DNA of 64,000 nt from assembly GCA_004556565.1 (NCBI GenBank), contig SFGN01000018.1, positions 18,190 through 82,189 on the forward strand, given 5' to 3'. Within the stretch, counting starts at the first letter, position 1. Each line of letters opens with the position of its first letter. The position numbers and the translations under genes are program-made. The notes beneath the pieces were generated by a model that was given only the letters and a program-made list of their open reading frames with translations, was not told the origin of the DNA and ran no database searches. Below, piece after piece: positions 8,912-18,765 of the stretch. This DNA comes from Lachnospiraceae bacterium. GTDB taxonomy: Bacteria; Bacillota_A; Clostridia; Lachnospirales; Lachnospiraceae.

Positions 8912-8960
8912 TAACAAATACAGAAAACCCAAAGATATTGCCTTTCAGTACACAAAATAT

Positions 8961-9014
8961 AACCCTCACCGCTTTCAAAATATGTATATGCATATCCTTC
9001 CTACGGCGAGGGTT
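8961..9014 (-). terminator. Probable terminator after the sialidase gene
   Basis: AACCCTCGCCG and CGGTGAGGGTT on the minus strand form an 11-bp stem with one G-U pair and a long loop, about 75 nt beyond the sialidase stop. The G-U pair forms only in minus-strand RNA. The T tract after it is weak, so efficiency is uncertain. Confidence 0.55.
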
Positions 9015-9086
9015 TAGTTTTAAATCATGTGATTAACCTCCAATATTGCAGCATAAACCACTTTTCTATCTGATTATTATCTGCTT

Positions 9087-12000
9087 CTATTCTGTTTTGT
9101 TATATTTGCGGTCAAATCTCATAATGATTGCAGCACATTCCGCCCGGCTGGCATTGCCCTGCGGGTCTAATCTTGTGCCATTGTCTTTTCCTGAAATAAT
9201 ACCTGTTCCGACTGCCCACTGCATTGCTTTTTTCGCAAATGCACTTACCTGTTCTCCATCTTCAAATGTGCTCATATCTGCCGTTGCACTTACATCGTAC
9301 TCCTTATACTCTGCATAGCGGTACATCATGACTGCCATCTGCTCACGAGTGATCGGATCGTTTGTTCCGAACAGTTTTGTATCGGTATACCCGAAAACTA
9401 TACCACTTGCATTAGCCCAACGGACAGATCCCGTGTACCATGCATTGTTTTCCACATCCATGAACTCAAGCGCTTGTTTCACAAGCGGCTCTCCTTCGAT
9501 ACGGTGGAGGATCACGGCAAACTGTGCCCTTACAATGGAATTTCCCGCCCCGAAGGTATCATCTGTCAAACCGGTCATCAGGCTTCTGTCATAAACATAT
9601 GATACGCAATCATAATACCATTCACTATTCAAAACATCAATAAACGGTAATATTACATCAGAAGAATCATCCGGTTCTTTCGTATTTTCATACTCATCTG
9701 TGTCATTCTCTTTTTCGTCATTGTCATCGGTGACTCCGGTTCCTTCTTCATTTCCGCTGCTATCTCCCGGCTCAAGGATTTCTTCTTCATTCCCGTCATT
9801 GTCACCAACATCACTCATAAACCCTATGCTCACAAGAGCTATCTTCAGATCTTGTTCTGTCATTGCAGTCAGTGGTGTCGTAGTTGAATCAACTGCATTA
9901 TCAAACCACTTTAATCCGGTAATAACCAAAATACCGCTGTTACCACTGTTCTTGACTGTAAATATTTTTTCTGTTTCTGTTACATTTAATTTATAGAACA
10001 TATCTGTCGAAGAAGATAATGTCTTTTCATTTCCATTTACAGTATAGGTTACACCACCATTCAGTGCTTTCATACCAAGCTGGGCACCTGTTATACTATC
10101 TTTGAGTGAAAATGCTAGAGCCTGACCCGGATAGAGATAAAATTCATTTTTAGGACCATTATCCAGAATATCTTTTATATCTTCTTCTGTAATAGCGGAA
10201 GAATCATTTTCTTCTTTAACAGAATCAATAATCACCGCTCCGGCTGCCATTTCACTTCCGGCATTTCCATAAATCTGCTCATAGATGCCCTTTCCAATCT
10301 CTGAAGCATATTGACTTTCCTGTATATAATTGCTGACATTTACCGCTGAAAGAATCAGATCACGCATTTCGATAAATCTCGGAGTACTTTCTTCATCCAG
10401 GCTATAAATCTTTTTATGCAGATTCGTAGTGTTCTCTTCATCAGCATTTTTCGCAGTTCCATATACACGGAATCCGTCAAGTCGGACTGCTTTTGCTTCA
10501 TTGTCTTTTTTAAGCGTAGTAATTTTTACAGTATAATCGCCATGCTCAAGCCCTTCTTTTAGACTGAAAATCGGAACATTATATTCTTCCGTCACATCTG
10601 TAAGTCCGTCTTTATCATACTCTCCCGGTATTAATGCAGTATTTACAACAGCACCCTTTTTCAGATTACCTTCAGCATCCCTGATCTGAATCATAACATA
10701 ACCTGTATCAGCATTACAATTTGCATATACCTCTACACCGGTTCCGGTGAACTCGAACTCTGCCGTGGCGCCTGCTTTATAAGTTTGAGTTTCTTCATCA
10801 TAATTGACGATCTGAGTACCATTGCTTGCTGCAGATTGATCCTTATATGCATCATCATAACCATAATAAGCGCCGCTTCCTGTATCAAGGTTTACATATG
10901 ATGTTGTCTGAGAACCAGCTGTCCCTGTACCTTCACTGACAAAATACTCATTTACATGTGCAAAACTTTCTTCATAAAAGACAGTCGTAGCCGGATAGAC
11001 CTTAAATGTGTGTGCCGCATTCTTCTCATCTACAAGCGTCACTTCATCCACACCTTTTAAGACTTTATTTGGTATATAAGTTACTACATTATCTGTTACA
11101 GTAACAGTACCATATATAGTCTGAAGGGCATTATCTTCTGATACATTCGCTAATGCACATCCTTCCTGCGACAGTTGATCATCTTGACTATAGTCAAGTA
11201 CAACAGGCAAACCAAAGTCAACAATAATATTCTGCGGATTAAACGGAGTTACACTGATCCTTGCTTCGCTGGATGCAGAGCTTTTGTATGCTCCTGTACT
11301 ATATCCTGATTTATATGTATAGTCCAATGAAACATGATTAATCAGTTCTTTGTTCAGATCTTCTGTAGCAATTTCGTATGTCACATAATAAGTATATGTA
11401 GCATCATTCATTCCTGTAACTATAGTATTATCGTTTTCATCCAGGATGTATCCGGACTCAATCGCTTCTGTGATATCAAGTATAAAATCTGCATTTCCGT
11501 CATCGTTTTTTACAGCAGACTGAGCCCCGCTATAATACTCCGCACTATTTTGTGCCGTATCATCCATTTTATCTGACAGAGTTACTCCTGTATACGTTAT
11601 TCCATCTTCTGCGGCATACGTCTGTACTTCAATCTTAAAGAAAATAACATCGCCTGTAGAAGCTGTCATCCCTTCAGTATAAGACCGGTAATCAGCCTGT
11701 AAACCTGAAGCCGGAAGAATGCCCTCCACAGTTTTATTAACTGTCGGCAGCTTTTCTGAACGGAAGGTCAAATCAGAACCTATACCACCATTATTTCCAG
11801 TCGGCCGCGAAAATCCCATACCGCCGTCACAGTTGTAAGGATCAGCTACCGCCGCTTCAACCATTGCTGCTATCAGAGCATCCCCATCTGCACCATCATT
11901 ACTGAGATATGTTCTTTGATTTGATCCCGCAGCCCTGTCCATATTATAAAAATACACTTTATTTCCATTTGTATCTGTTGTATCGTCATTAACGACTGCA

Positions 12001-15000
12001 TTACCCGTATCATCCTTCAACGGCATATATTGGCTGTTTGAATTCGTGGAAGACATTCTCGTCAGTGCATATCCACCATCAGGTGAACCAAAAAAGTCTA
12101 TATAGGCATATTGATTTAATGGTGTACGCACATAAATAACATCGCCTTCAAATATTTCCGGCATTGTCGTGCTCGCATTAATGCTTACATAAACCCGTGT
12201 ATCTTTTATTTCCGAAATATACAGGGAAACCAGACGGCCGGAATTACTTCCTGTTCCCTCCATAACAACGACCTGAATTTCATGAATAGCAACTACTTTT
12301 CCTGTATTATCCCTTACAGTGGCCGTCACTGTAGTTTCCGCTCCAAAACCATTGTCAGCAGGAGGCAATGCGCTGATACCTGTAACAGTACCATTCATAT
12401 CTACGGCTGCAATACTTGTATCGGCAGAAACCCATTCTACAGAACCGCCGGCTTCGACAATAGCAGCAGATTCAGCTCCAAGATTCAAATCATAACTGAC
12501 TCCGACTGAAGTAACCACTCGACGGACAGTTTTATCTGTTCCTGCTTCTGCAAAATTATTGTTGTTTACATATGCTGTCTGCGTTCCACCGATGATTCCG
12601 TCCGGTTTCAGGTCTTCACTGGTCTCTCCACGTACAGTAATATTATAAATCAGATTGCCCGACCTCAATGTCGTACTTTCATTACTTGCCTGAACTCCTT
12701 TCAGAGTAATTGTGTAACCATCATTTTTATATTCATAAAAATGCCAGGTTGACCCGTTATCCAGACTGCCGTACGCAGAAGCTGTTGTATGCGCACCTGC
12801 ATAATCATTCAAATATTGACCACTGTTTCCAAGCGCATAACCGCCATTGTATGACTGAACATCAACTGAAGTCATTGTATCTGAAGGCACGACATTTGCA
12901 CCACCGACAATGCTTATGTAATTATTATTGTTTTTAAACTGATATCTGCTGTCAAGTTTAGTAACTTCCCAGAGATATTCATCTAAATTACCTTTAATCA
13001 CACCGCCTGTATTCGTTACACCGATCATTGCAAGACCCGTGCCATGTTGTGTGTCTGCAGCAGAAGTAACTATATGATTACCTTCCCTTGCCACAATCAG
13101 ATATGACTTCCCTGCCTCCGGCAGACCCGATGCTTCTTCATAACGCTCGTTGTTACCTACAATACTCTCTACTGAAACAATATTTGCATCAGGCGTAATA
13201 CGTAAAGTATTCTCAGGAATATAAAAATTATGACAGCGTCCTTCTATCAACTCCACATCAATATATACAAGTCCGGTTACATCTATCATATATTCTGTAT
13301 TTCCTACGGCTGCTTTTGTCTCACCGTCTGAAATACCTGTGATTGTAATCTTTGATCCGGTAACAGTTCCGTCCACTTTTGCCACGTGAGAATATTTGCT
13401 TGTAGTGTCAGTGGAAGGATGAAGCACGTAATAACTTCCGTTATACTGAGCCACGATCAGATATTGACCTTCATTTTTAATGTCATTTACTGAAGTAACC
13501 TGTTTATATCCCGGAATCTCTGTACTTCCGATTCCTGTTTCATCCAGTGTATAAATCAGGAAAGAACATGCTTCTTCAAAGCCTGATGTGGCACCAACTC
13601 TGTTAAAATAATTGTTTCCGTTCCTGTAAAAATGCAGAAATCTTCCATTTCCATACAAGTAGAAACTGTCTGCCGCATTTCCCGTTGATAAAGTTATAAT
13701 TTTGCTGCTCGTCGCAAAAGGATATCCTGCATAATCATTTCCCATTGGATCCAGATATACCGTAGTCCCGTCTGATGTGGATGACGATACAATATATCCA
13801 TTACCAGACGCGGTAAATGTGTAAAGGCAGTCCGCAAGATTGATGGGTGTTCCGGTATAATTTGCATCTGTTCCAAGTCTTCCGGCAGCAACTTGAATCG
13901 GTGTTACATCTACCGTTGCAATTGTTTCATCCACTCCGGTGTCATCAGTCGAATAATCACCCGATACATCAATATAAGTTATGCTGTCTTCTTCATATAG
14001 AGACACATTCTCAACATCGCCATGTACAATAATAGTATACTTTGTCTGGCCTATGACAACAGATGTGTTTCCAAGTTTATTTCCCGTAATAATCACTGTG
14101 GAAATATCTTCGGAGTCATACTCATAAAGTGTCCAGTCAGAACTGGTAGACCAGCCCGCCGCTGTTGTTCCTTTACCGCCGAAATCATTCAGGCCTCTGG
14201 TACCGTCGGAATTTTGTATCAAAAATGTGCCGCTGTCCCCATTAGGCGAAATACGCAAAAATGCCGGATCTGTTTCGAGCGTAACTGCCGAATTACCACT
14301 GGTTGCTGATGCAATGGTTATATATTCATTATTAGTTGCCTGAATAGTGTAACCATCCGTTGTCTCTTGTATTGTAAAAAGATAATTTTCCAGATTATCC
14401 CCTGTTATCTGTGTTCCGGAAACCGTTCCGGCAACCATGCTTAAGCTGTCTATATTCCAGTCGTTAGAATTTGTTTCTGTCTGGGTTACTATTTTTCCAT
14501 TACGCGTAATCAAATACTGCTTTCCCGGTGTGATTGACGTCACCTTGTTATATCCGGCAGATGTGGTCACGACATCACTTATTGAAGCAATGTCCGTATT
14601 AAACTCTGCCCTGTCTATATTGTCAGAAGCACTTTCCAACTGAACTTTATAAGTCTCACCTATCTGCAGTTCAATATCTATTTCTTGATATTGAGTAACT
14701 TTTATATTATAAGTAATTCCATCAACAACAACAGAAGTTGTCCCTATACCATTTCCGTGAATTGTTACCGTATAATCCGTACCTTCAGTTTCAACTCCAC
14801 TCACTTCCGCGATCCCTATATCCAGATTCGTCGTGTCAATCACTGCATCAACAGTTTCAACATTGATGACGTAGTCCTGACCCAGGCAAAGATTCACGGT
14901 ACGTTCATTACCGATGACAGCATCCGGGAACATATTTTCCATATTGTATTTATTGAAATATATGTAAGCCCCACCGCTTTCGTAAAGCAGAGCAATGTTT

Positions 15001-16277
15001 CCATCTTCCATCTCAGACATACTTGAATACGCATAAGAACCGTCTGTAACCTGATAACTATATTTCCAGTCGAGTGTTCCGTCAGAATTTATCAATGCAA
15101 CGAATAATGTTCCTGTTGAACGAGAGCTTGTACTTGCCGGAGCAGAAAGAATAATAGCATCTTTGCCGTCGATCTTCTGAGAATATTTGATTGCTGACAA
15201 TTGACATCCGGTATTGTAACTGATACCCATACTTTTCTGTTCGGACCAGTTTGTACCGTTATCTTCAGATACGTAATATCCCCCATGGCGCGTAAACATA
15301 TAAATCCTGCCGCCAACCTCTGCCATGGTTGCTTCCGAACTATTAGCACTCATATTTGCGCTTCTTGTCCAGGTAACACCATTATCATCTGAATAAATCA
15401 CGCTCGTATATTCATCGGGATACTTATAGCATGCGAATATAATACGCCCTGTTGATGTGACCAGAGCACTTCCCGGACCTACACCGTAGAACATTTCGCC
15501 GTCATTTTTTACATTAAGCAGTGTCGGTGCACCCCATGTTACTCCACCGTCTGTAGATTTTGTCAGATAAAGGTATGTTGTCGGATATGCCTGATAAGCA
15601 CCATCTGCATAAAACAGATTACTTATTTTAGTGTCATTCTGATACAGATTAAACCATCTGTCAACTTTATATCCGTCAACAGCCGTGTTGGTACTGTCAT
15701 AAATCAAAGCGTAACCGTTATCACCATAATCCCCGACATAATAGGAGTAATTAGAATATGTAGAAGAATCTGTGCTGCTTTCCCTCACGATCAGTTTCCC
15801 CTGATTGTTGAATCCCAGTCCTGTTAAAGGTAGCTTTGGTGCGGTGTTGATAGCATATCCAGCCACAAATAAATCTACTAACATATATATCGTATTACTT
15901 CCGTCCGTCGCCATGGAAGGATCGATAAATGTTGCACAGTTTGTATTAAACTGCATATCGTTATCCCCCAGATAATTTGCGAAGCTATAACTCCAGGCAT
16001 TACCTCCGTCTGTTGAGCGCGACACGATCGTATCAATACCACCTGCATCTCCGGAGCCACTCCACCGTGCATCTGCCGAAGCCACCAGTGTACCGTCATT
16101 CAGTGTAACCAGAGCCGGAATACGAAAATATGTACTTCCGCCGGTATTGCTCGAAAACGGCTGATTCTGTGTTGTGCCCCCACCCGGATTATCAGTTTCG
16201 GCAAGAACTTTCAATGATGTACTGAACACCATACAGAACACAAGCAAAAGTGACAAGATTCTTTTTATTTTTTTCAT
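9087..16277 (-). CDS. Giant secreted exo-sialidase with SLH anchor
   Basis: This 2,396-aa surface protein should cleave terminal sialic acids from host glycans such as mucin. The start is an ATG at 16277 after GAGGAGGTAGGAAAC; a signal peptide follows (MKKIKRILSLLLVFCMVFS..., cleavage near VLA/ET). The N-terminal 450 residues are a GH33-type sialidase with the FRIPALV motif, the DARWSGSGD segment and four Asp boxes (STDGGNAW, STDGGVTW, SDDNGVTW, SEDNGTNW). The centre holds repeated modules, including two similar units ending WTLYEYD and WHFYEYK, and a Big2-like domain (VSADTSIAAVDMNGTVTGIS). Near residue 1,850 is a carbohydrate-binding-like beta domain. After an acidic linker, three SLH domains (about 2,225-2,396) bind secondary cell-wall polymer. 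It lies between two radical SAM cassettes on the same strand. Confidence 0.9.
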   Translation of the reverse strand: MKKIKRILSLLLVFCMVFSTSLKVLAETDNPGGGTTQNQPFSSNTGGSTYFRIPALVTLNDGTLVASADARWSGSGDAGGIDTIVSRSTDGGNAWSYSFANYLGDNDMQFNTNCATFIDPSMATDGSNTIYMLVDLFVAGYAINTAPKLPLTGLGFNNQGKLIVRESSTDSSTYSNYSYYVGDYGDNGYALIYDSTNTAVDGYKVDRWFNLYQNDTKISNLFYADGAYQAYPTTYLYLTKSTDGGVTWGAPTLLNVKNDGEMFYGVGPGSALVTSTGRIIFACYKYPDEYTSVIYSDDNGVTWTRSANMSANSSEATMAEVGGRIYMFTRHGGYYVSEDNGTNWSEQKSMGISYNTGCQLSAIKYSQKIDGKDAIILSAPASTSSRSTGTLFVALINSDGTLDWKYSYQVTDGSYAYSSMSEMEDGNIALLYESGGAYIYFNKYNMENMFPDAVIGNERTVNLCLGQDYVINVETVDAVIDTTNLDIGIAEVSGVETEGTDYTVTIHGNGIGTTSVVVDGITYNIKVTQYQEIDIELQIGETYKVQLESASDNIDRAEFNTDIASISDVVTTSAGYNKVTSITPGKQYLITRNGKIVTQTETNSNDWNIDSLSMVAGTVSGTQITGDNLENYLFTIQETTDGYTIQATNNEYITIASATSGNSAVTLETDPAFLRISPNGDSGTFLIQNSDGTRGLNDFGGKGTTAAGWSTSSDWTLYEYDSEDISTVIITGNKLGNTSVVIGQTKYTIIVHGDVENVSLYEEDSITYIDVSGDYSTDDTGVDETIATVDVTPIQVAAGRLGTDANYTGTPINLADCLYTFTASGNGYIVSSSTSDGTTVYLDPMGNDYAGYPFATSSKIITLSTGNAADSFYLYGNGRFLHFYRNGNNYFNRVGATSGFEEACSFLIYTLDETGIGSTEIPGYKQVTSVNDIKNEGQYLIVAQYNGSYYVLHPSTDTTSKYSHVAKVDGTVTGSKITITGISDGETKAAVGNTEYMIDVTGLVYIDVELIEGRCHNFYIPENTLRITPDANIVSVESIVGNNERYEEASGLPEAGKSYLIVAREGNHIVTSAADTQHGTGLAMIGVTNTGGVIKGNLDEYLWEVTKLDSRYQFKNNNNYISIVGGANVVPSDTMTSVDVQSYNGGYALGNSGQYLNDYAGAHTTASAYGSLDNGSTWHFYEYKNDGYTITLKGVQASNESTTLRSGNLIYNITVRGETSEDLKPDGIIGGTQTAYVNNNNFAEAGTDKTVRRVVTSVGVSYDLNLGAESAAIVEAGGSVEWVSADTSIAAVDMNGTVTGISALPPADNGFGAETTVTATVRDNTGKVVAIHEIQVVVMEGTGSNSGRLVSLYISEIKDTRVYVSINASTTMPEIFEGDVIYVRTPLNQYAYIDFFGSPDGGYALTRMSSTNSNSQYMPLKDDTGNAVVNDDTTDTNGNKVYFYNMDRAAGSNQRTYLSNDGADGDALIAAMVEAAVADPYNCDGGMGFSRPTGNNGGIGSDLTFRSEKLPTVNKTVEGILPASGLQADYRSYTEGMTASTGDVIFFKIEVQTYAAEDGITYTGVTLSDKMDDTAQNSAEYYSGAQSAVKNDDGNADFILDITEAIESGYILDENDNTIVTGMNDATYTYYVTYEIATEDLNKELINHVSLDYTYKSGYSTGAYKSSASSEARISVTPFNPQNIIVDFGLPVVLDYSQDDQLSQEGCALANVSEDNALQTIYGTVTVTDNVVTYIPNKVLKGVDEVTLVDEKNAAHTFKVYPATTVFYEESFAHVNEYFVSEGTGTAGSQTTSYVNLDTGSGAYYGYDDAYKDQSAASNGTQIVNYDEETQTYKAGATAEFEFTGTGVEVYANCNADTGYVMIQIRDAEGNLKKGAVVNTALIPGEYDKDGLTDVTEEYNVPIFSLKEGLEHGDYTVKITTLKKDNEAKAVRLDGFRVYGTAKNADEENTTNLHKKIYSLDEESTPRFIEMRDLILSAVNVSNYIQESQYASEIGKGIYEQIYGNAGSEMAAGAVIIDSVKEENDSSAITEEDIKDILDNGPKNEFYLYPGQALAFSLKDSITGAQLGMKALNGGVTYTVNGNEKTLSSSTDMFYKLNVTETEKIFTVKNSGNSGILVITGLKWFDNAVDSTTTPLTAMTEQDLKIALVSIGFMSDVGDNDGNEEEILEPGDSSGNEEGTGVTDDNDEKENDTDEYENTKEPDDSSDVILPFIDVLNSEWYYDCVSYVYDRSLMTGLTDDTFGAGNSIVRAQFAVILHRIEGEPLVKQALEFMDVENNAWYTGSVRWANASGIVFGYTDTKLFGTNDPITREQMAVMMYRYAEYKEYDVSATADMSTFEDGEQVSAFAKKAMQWAVGTGIISGKDNGTRLDPQGNASRAECAAIIMRFDRKYNKTE

Positions 16278-16307
16278 GTTTCCTACCTCCTCAATATTAT
16301 ATTTCGA

Positions 16308-16383
16308 ACACATAACTAAACTTAATCTTTTTCACACATAACTAATAATTACAACAAATAAATATATTCATTCAACACATAAC
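16308..16383 (-). repeat. Three direct repeats upstream of the sialidase
   Basis: The plus-strand word ACACATAAC occurs at 16308-16316, 16334-16342 and 16375-16383, all in the AT-rich gap between the radical SAM stop and the sialidase start. They could be regulator sites. No clear -35/-10 pair was found in the gap. Confidence 0.45.
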
Positions 16384-16407
16384 AGTTTTTAATATATGTC
16401 TAATATT

Positions 16408-17550
16408 TCAGAACTCTTTTTTGTCTGCAAGTTCTTTCTCTGCAATTTCCCTGGTTTCCTGAATCCATCTGCACAGATAAAGAGGGACTCTTTCTATACT
16501 TCCGGTTTCGGCAATCGCCATTGCAGCACATGCATGGCACAGTCCCTGATTTGCACAACGGCTGCATATGCCGGACAATACAAGTCCTTCGCATTCTTCC
16601 GTCAGTAACTTCCATGCATCCTCAAATCCATATCGATGCACATCGACACATGGAGATGACATAAAGCCGCAAGGAGTCAGCCATCCATCCCATGTTATCC
16701 AAAACGATGCTTTTCCGGCCCTGCATCTCAACCGTCCGTCTGCCGGATCAATATAATTTCTTTCCATCCCCGGAGGAAACACCGAACCATTTACAATCTT
16801 ATTCAGGTAGTGCTGATATTTTTCTTCGCCATACTGCAGACGATATCTTTTTAAATCATAATATGCTCCGTCATGCGGAGTAAAACGTTCATTTTCCCCA
16901 ATGCAGGAATTATCACGCCTGACCGGTGGAAACATATATGTTGCGACATCTAAAATCAGATTTTTTTCTTCTGCATATCGAACAATCCTTTCCAGGTCTC
17001 CGGCATTCGCAGGTGAAAGAGAACAGTTCAATTTCACCGGAATTCCTGCTTTGATCAGTCCTGTAACTGCATGATCCACTTTTGAAAATGCACCCTTTGT
17101 TCCACATAACTTCTCATACGTCGCATCATGTGCTCCGTAGATAGTAATATTAATCCTTGTCGGCGGCCTTTGTTTCAATTTATCGATTGCTCTATTATCA
17201 ATCAAAGTTCCATTACTGTTAATGGAAATAAGAAACCCCATTTCTGTCAGCTTTTCATACAACTGCCAGAAATCAGGCCAAAGAAACGGTTCACCTCCTG
17301 TCAGTAACAGATACAGCATTCCCTGTTCACGAAGCTGCTCTGCAAGTGCGATCCACTCTTTCAGTTTCATAATTGCCCGCGGTGAATTCCGCACTTCTTC
17401 TATTGTTTTTTTGATATAACACATTTTGCAGGACATATTGCATACCGGAGAAAGCTCAAAAGTTCCGCTTAACGGCAGCTTCCTCGCACACGCTTTTGAA
17501 AACATATAACTGGTCATTTTCCCTTCCTGCATCATATTTTCAAAGTCCAT
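16408..17550 (-). CDS. Radical SAM/SPASM peptide-modifying enzyme (right copy)
   Basis: This 380-aa enzyme has the radical SAM motif CNMSCKMC, the LLLTGGEPFLWPDF block, and a complete SPASM C-terminus (RCRAGKASFWITWDG, TPCGF, CSRCANQGLCHAC). It should use SAM-derived radicals to modify the Cys-containing peptide encoded at 18425-18682; the type of modification cannot be read from sequence. It starts at 17550 inside the end of the kinase gene (19-nt overlap), so the two are probably translationally coupled. It is a paralog of the enzyme at 6166-7314. No PqqD gene is present in this cassette and no obvious N-terminal PqqD-like domain is fused. Confidence 0.93.
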   Translation of the reverse strand: MDFENMMQEGKMTSYMFSKACARKLPLSGTFELSPVCNMSCKMCYIKKTIEEVRNSPRAIMKLKEWIALAEQLREQGMLYLLLTGGEPFLWPDFWQLYEKLTEMGFLISINSNGTLIDNRAIDKLKQRPPTRINITIYGAHDATYEKLCGTKGAFSKVDHAVTGLIKAGIPVKLNCSLSPANAGDLERIVRYAEEKNLILDVATYMFPPVRRDNSCIGENERFTPHDGAYYDLKRYRLQYGEEKYQHYLNKIVNGSVFPPGMERNYIDPADGRLRCRAGKASFWITWDGWLTPCGFMSSPCVDVHRYGFEDAWKLLTEECEGLVLSGICSRCANQGLCHACAAMAIAETGSIERVPLYLCRWIQETREIAEKELADKKEF

Positions 17551-18425
17551 TCCCGCCCTCCCTTCATCAGTTCATTCTGCAAAATTTTTACTGCTCTGAT
17601 ATCAGGTGTGCAGCTTAATTCAAAAACTTCAATTTCAGATGTTAACTGAATTGCAAGATCACATGCTTTATTCATATCGCCGGAATCCCATGTGCTTATG
17701 GTCAGTCCTGCAAACACTGCTTTAAATGCTTCTGACTGATTCAGACGGCGAAGCCGGCATGTATCAGACTTTTTAAGCATAACAATGACACGGACAGGAC
17801 AACTGTCGTTGACACATATTCTGGAAGAACCCGCATACGGAGAACCATAAGCACTCCAAATTCCTTTACTTTTACGCAGGATCGGGCGATCCCCGTTTAA
17901 TAGTTCTGCCCCGATATGCCGACACCATAATTCTGCCTGCGTTGACTTCCCGATTCCGGAAGGTCCGGAGAACAAAATCGCACCATACAATGTTCGGATT
18001 AAAGCAGCGTGAAGAATCAGACACCCCGCATTTAGTAATATAGACTCCCATCCCATATGGGCAAAATAACCTTCACTGACCCTGAAGAACTTTTCATATC
18101 CTTTCAGATAACTGATTTTAATCTGTTGTTGTTCTTTATCAAAACAACTCACTGCATAAGGATTGTCTTCTCTCTTTTCCTCATTATAAATTCGTATATA
18201 CTTCCCGTCAGAAGTCTTCAGCACCTTCAGATATCTTTCTTCATATACCACAGGGCTTCTCTGATACGACAGTTCCTCCACCGTAAATAACTGTACATCA
18301 TATGTACAATCGCCCTTATCGTCCTGAAACGTTATAAAATCTTTTGTCGTCCTGAATTTTTCTGAAACTTCAAGCCGGATATTTACATTGGCGAGACAAT
18401 ATACAACCTTATTCTTTTGTTCCAT
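17532..18425 (-). CDS. HPr-kinase-like P-loop protein (right copy, intact)
   Basis: The 297-aa protein has an N-terminal domain of about 150 residues, then a P-loop domain with Walker A FSGPSGIGKST, a following NGDRPIL segment where HprK-type kinases carry conserved acidic residues, and a C-terminal helix region. HprK relatives are found in peptide gene clusters: some phosphorylate lasso peptides, others sit beside PqqD and radical SAM genes (SynChlorMet and HPr-rel-A type systems). Here it may phosphorylate Ser/Thr residues of the adjacent peptide; that is inference. Its ATG overlaps the peptide stop (TGATG) and its end overlaps the radical SAM start, giving a tightly coupled unit. Confidence 0.85.
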   Translation of the reverse strand: MEQKNKVVYCLANVNIRLEVSEKFRTTKDFITFQDDKGDCTYDVQLFTVEELSYQRSPVVYEERYLKVLKTSDGKYIRIYNEEKREDNPYAVSCFDKEQQQIKISYLKGYEKFFRVSEGYFAHMGWESILLNAGCLILHAALIRTLYGAILFSGPSGIGKSTQAELWCRHIGAELLNGDRPILRKSKGIWSAYGSPYAGSSRICVNDSCPVRVIVMLKKSDTCRLRRLNQSEAFKAVFAGLTISTWDSGDMNKACDLAIQLTSEIEVFELSCTPDIRAVKILQNELMKGGREWTLKI

Positions 18426-18682
18426 CAGGAGTTTGCCGTCAGCGTAACACCGCTGGTTTCATCATTGCCTGTCCAGTTGCAATATATTTCATCAATATCA
18501 CAGTTATCATTACTTCCCTGCCAGGCAACTATCGTATCAGATTCATCCGTTATTCCGGATCCACTGGCAATACAACTATTCGGATCCGTCTGATTCATAA
18601 CCCATTCGCATTTTGCAATATGCCGGGACAATTCAAAGTTTTCAAAGAATAATTCCGGTTTTACATAAGCTCTCACATTCAT
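18425..18682 (-). CDS. Candidate ribosomal precursor peptide
   Basis: A short protein of 85 aa from ATG 18682 (a second ATG at 18688 is closer to the GAGGAG site and would add two residues). The N-terminal half looks like a leader: charged/aromatic YVKPELFFENFELSRHIA. The C-terminal half looks like a core with four Cys (KCEW, NSC, DNC, IYC), many Asp/Asn and a Ser/Thr-rich tail (TSGVTLTANS). No membrane helix or signal peptide is present. It lies directly upstream of the kinase with a TGATG overlap and upstream of the radical SAM gene, the usual place for a modified peptide precursor. Matches to a known precursor family could not be checked here. The left cassette has lost the corresponding position. 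Confidence 0.7.
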   Translation of the reverse strand: MNVRAYVKPELFFENFELSRHIAKCEWVMNQTDPNSCIASGSGITDESDTIVAWQGSNDNCDIDEIYCNWTGNDETSGVTLTANS

Positions 18683-18765
18683 TTCCATTTTCTCCTCTCT
18701 ACTCTGCTTGATAATACCCCAACTTGTCAGCAACTAAATCATCTTTAATTAATATGCGACATCCA

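Noticed and set aside
9046..15392. Several plus-strand frames of 60-113 codons inside the sialidase gene
   Set aside because: They are antisense to a single well-supported 7.2-kb coding frame with clear domains and have no ribosome binding sites.
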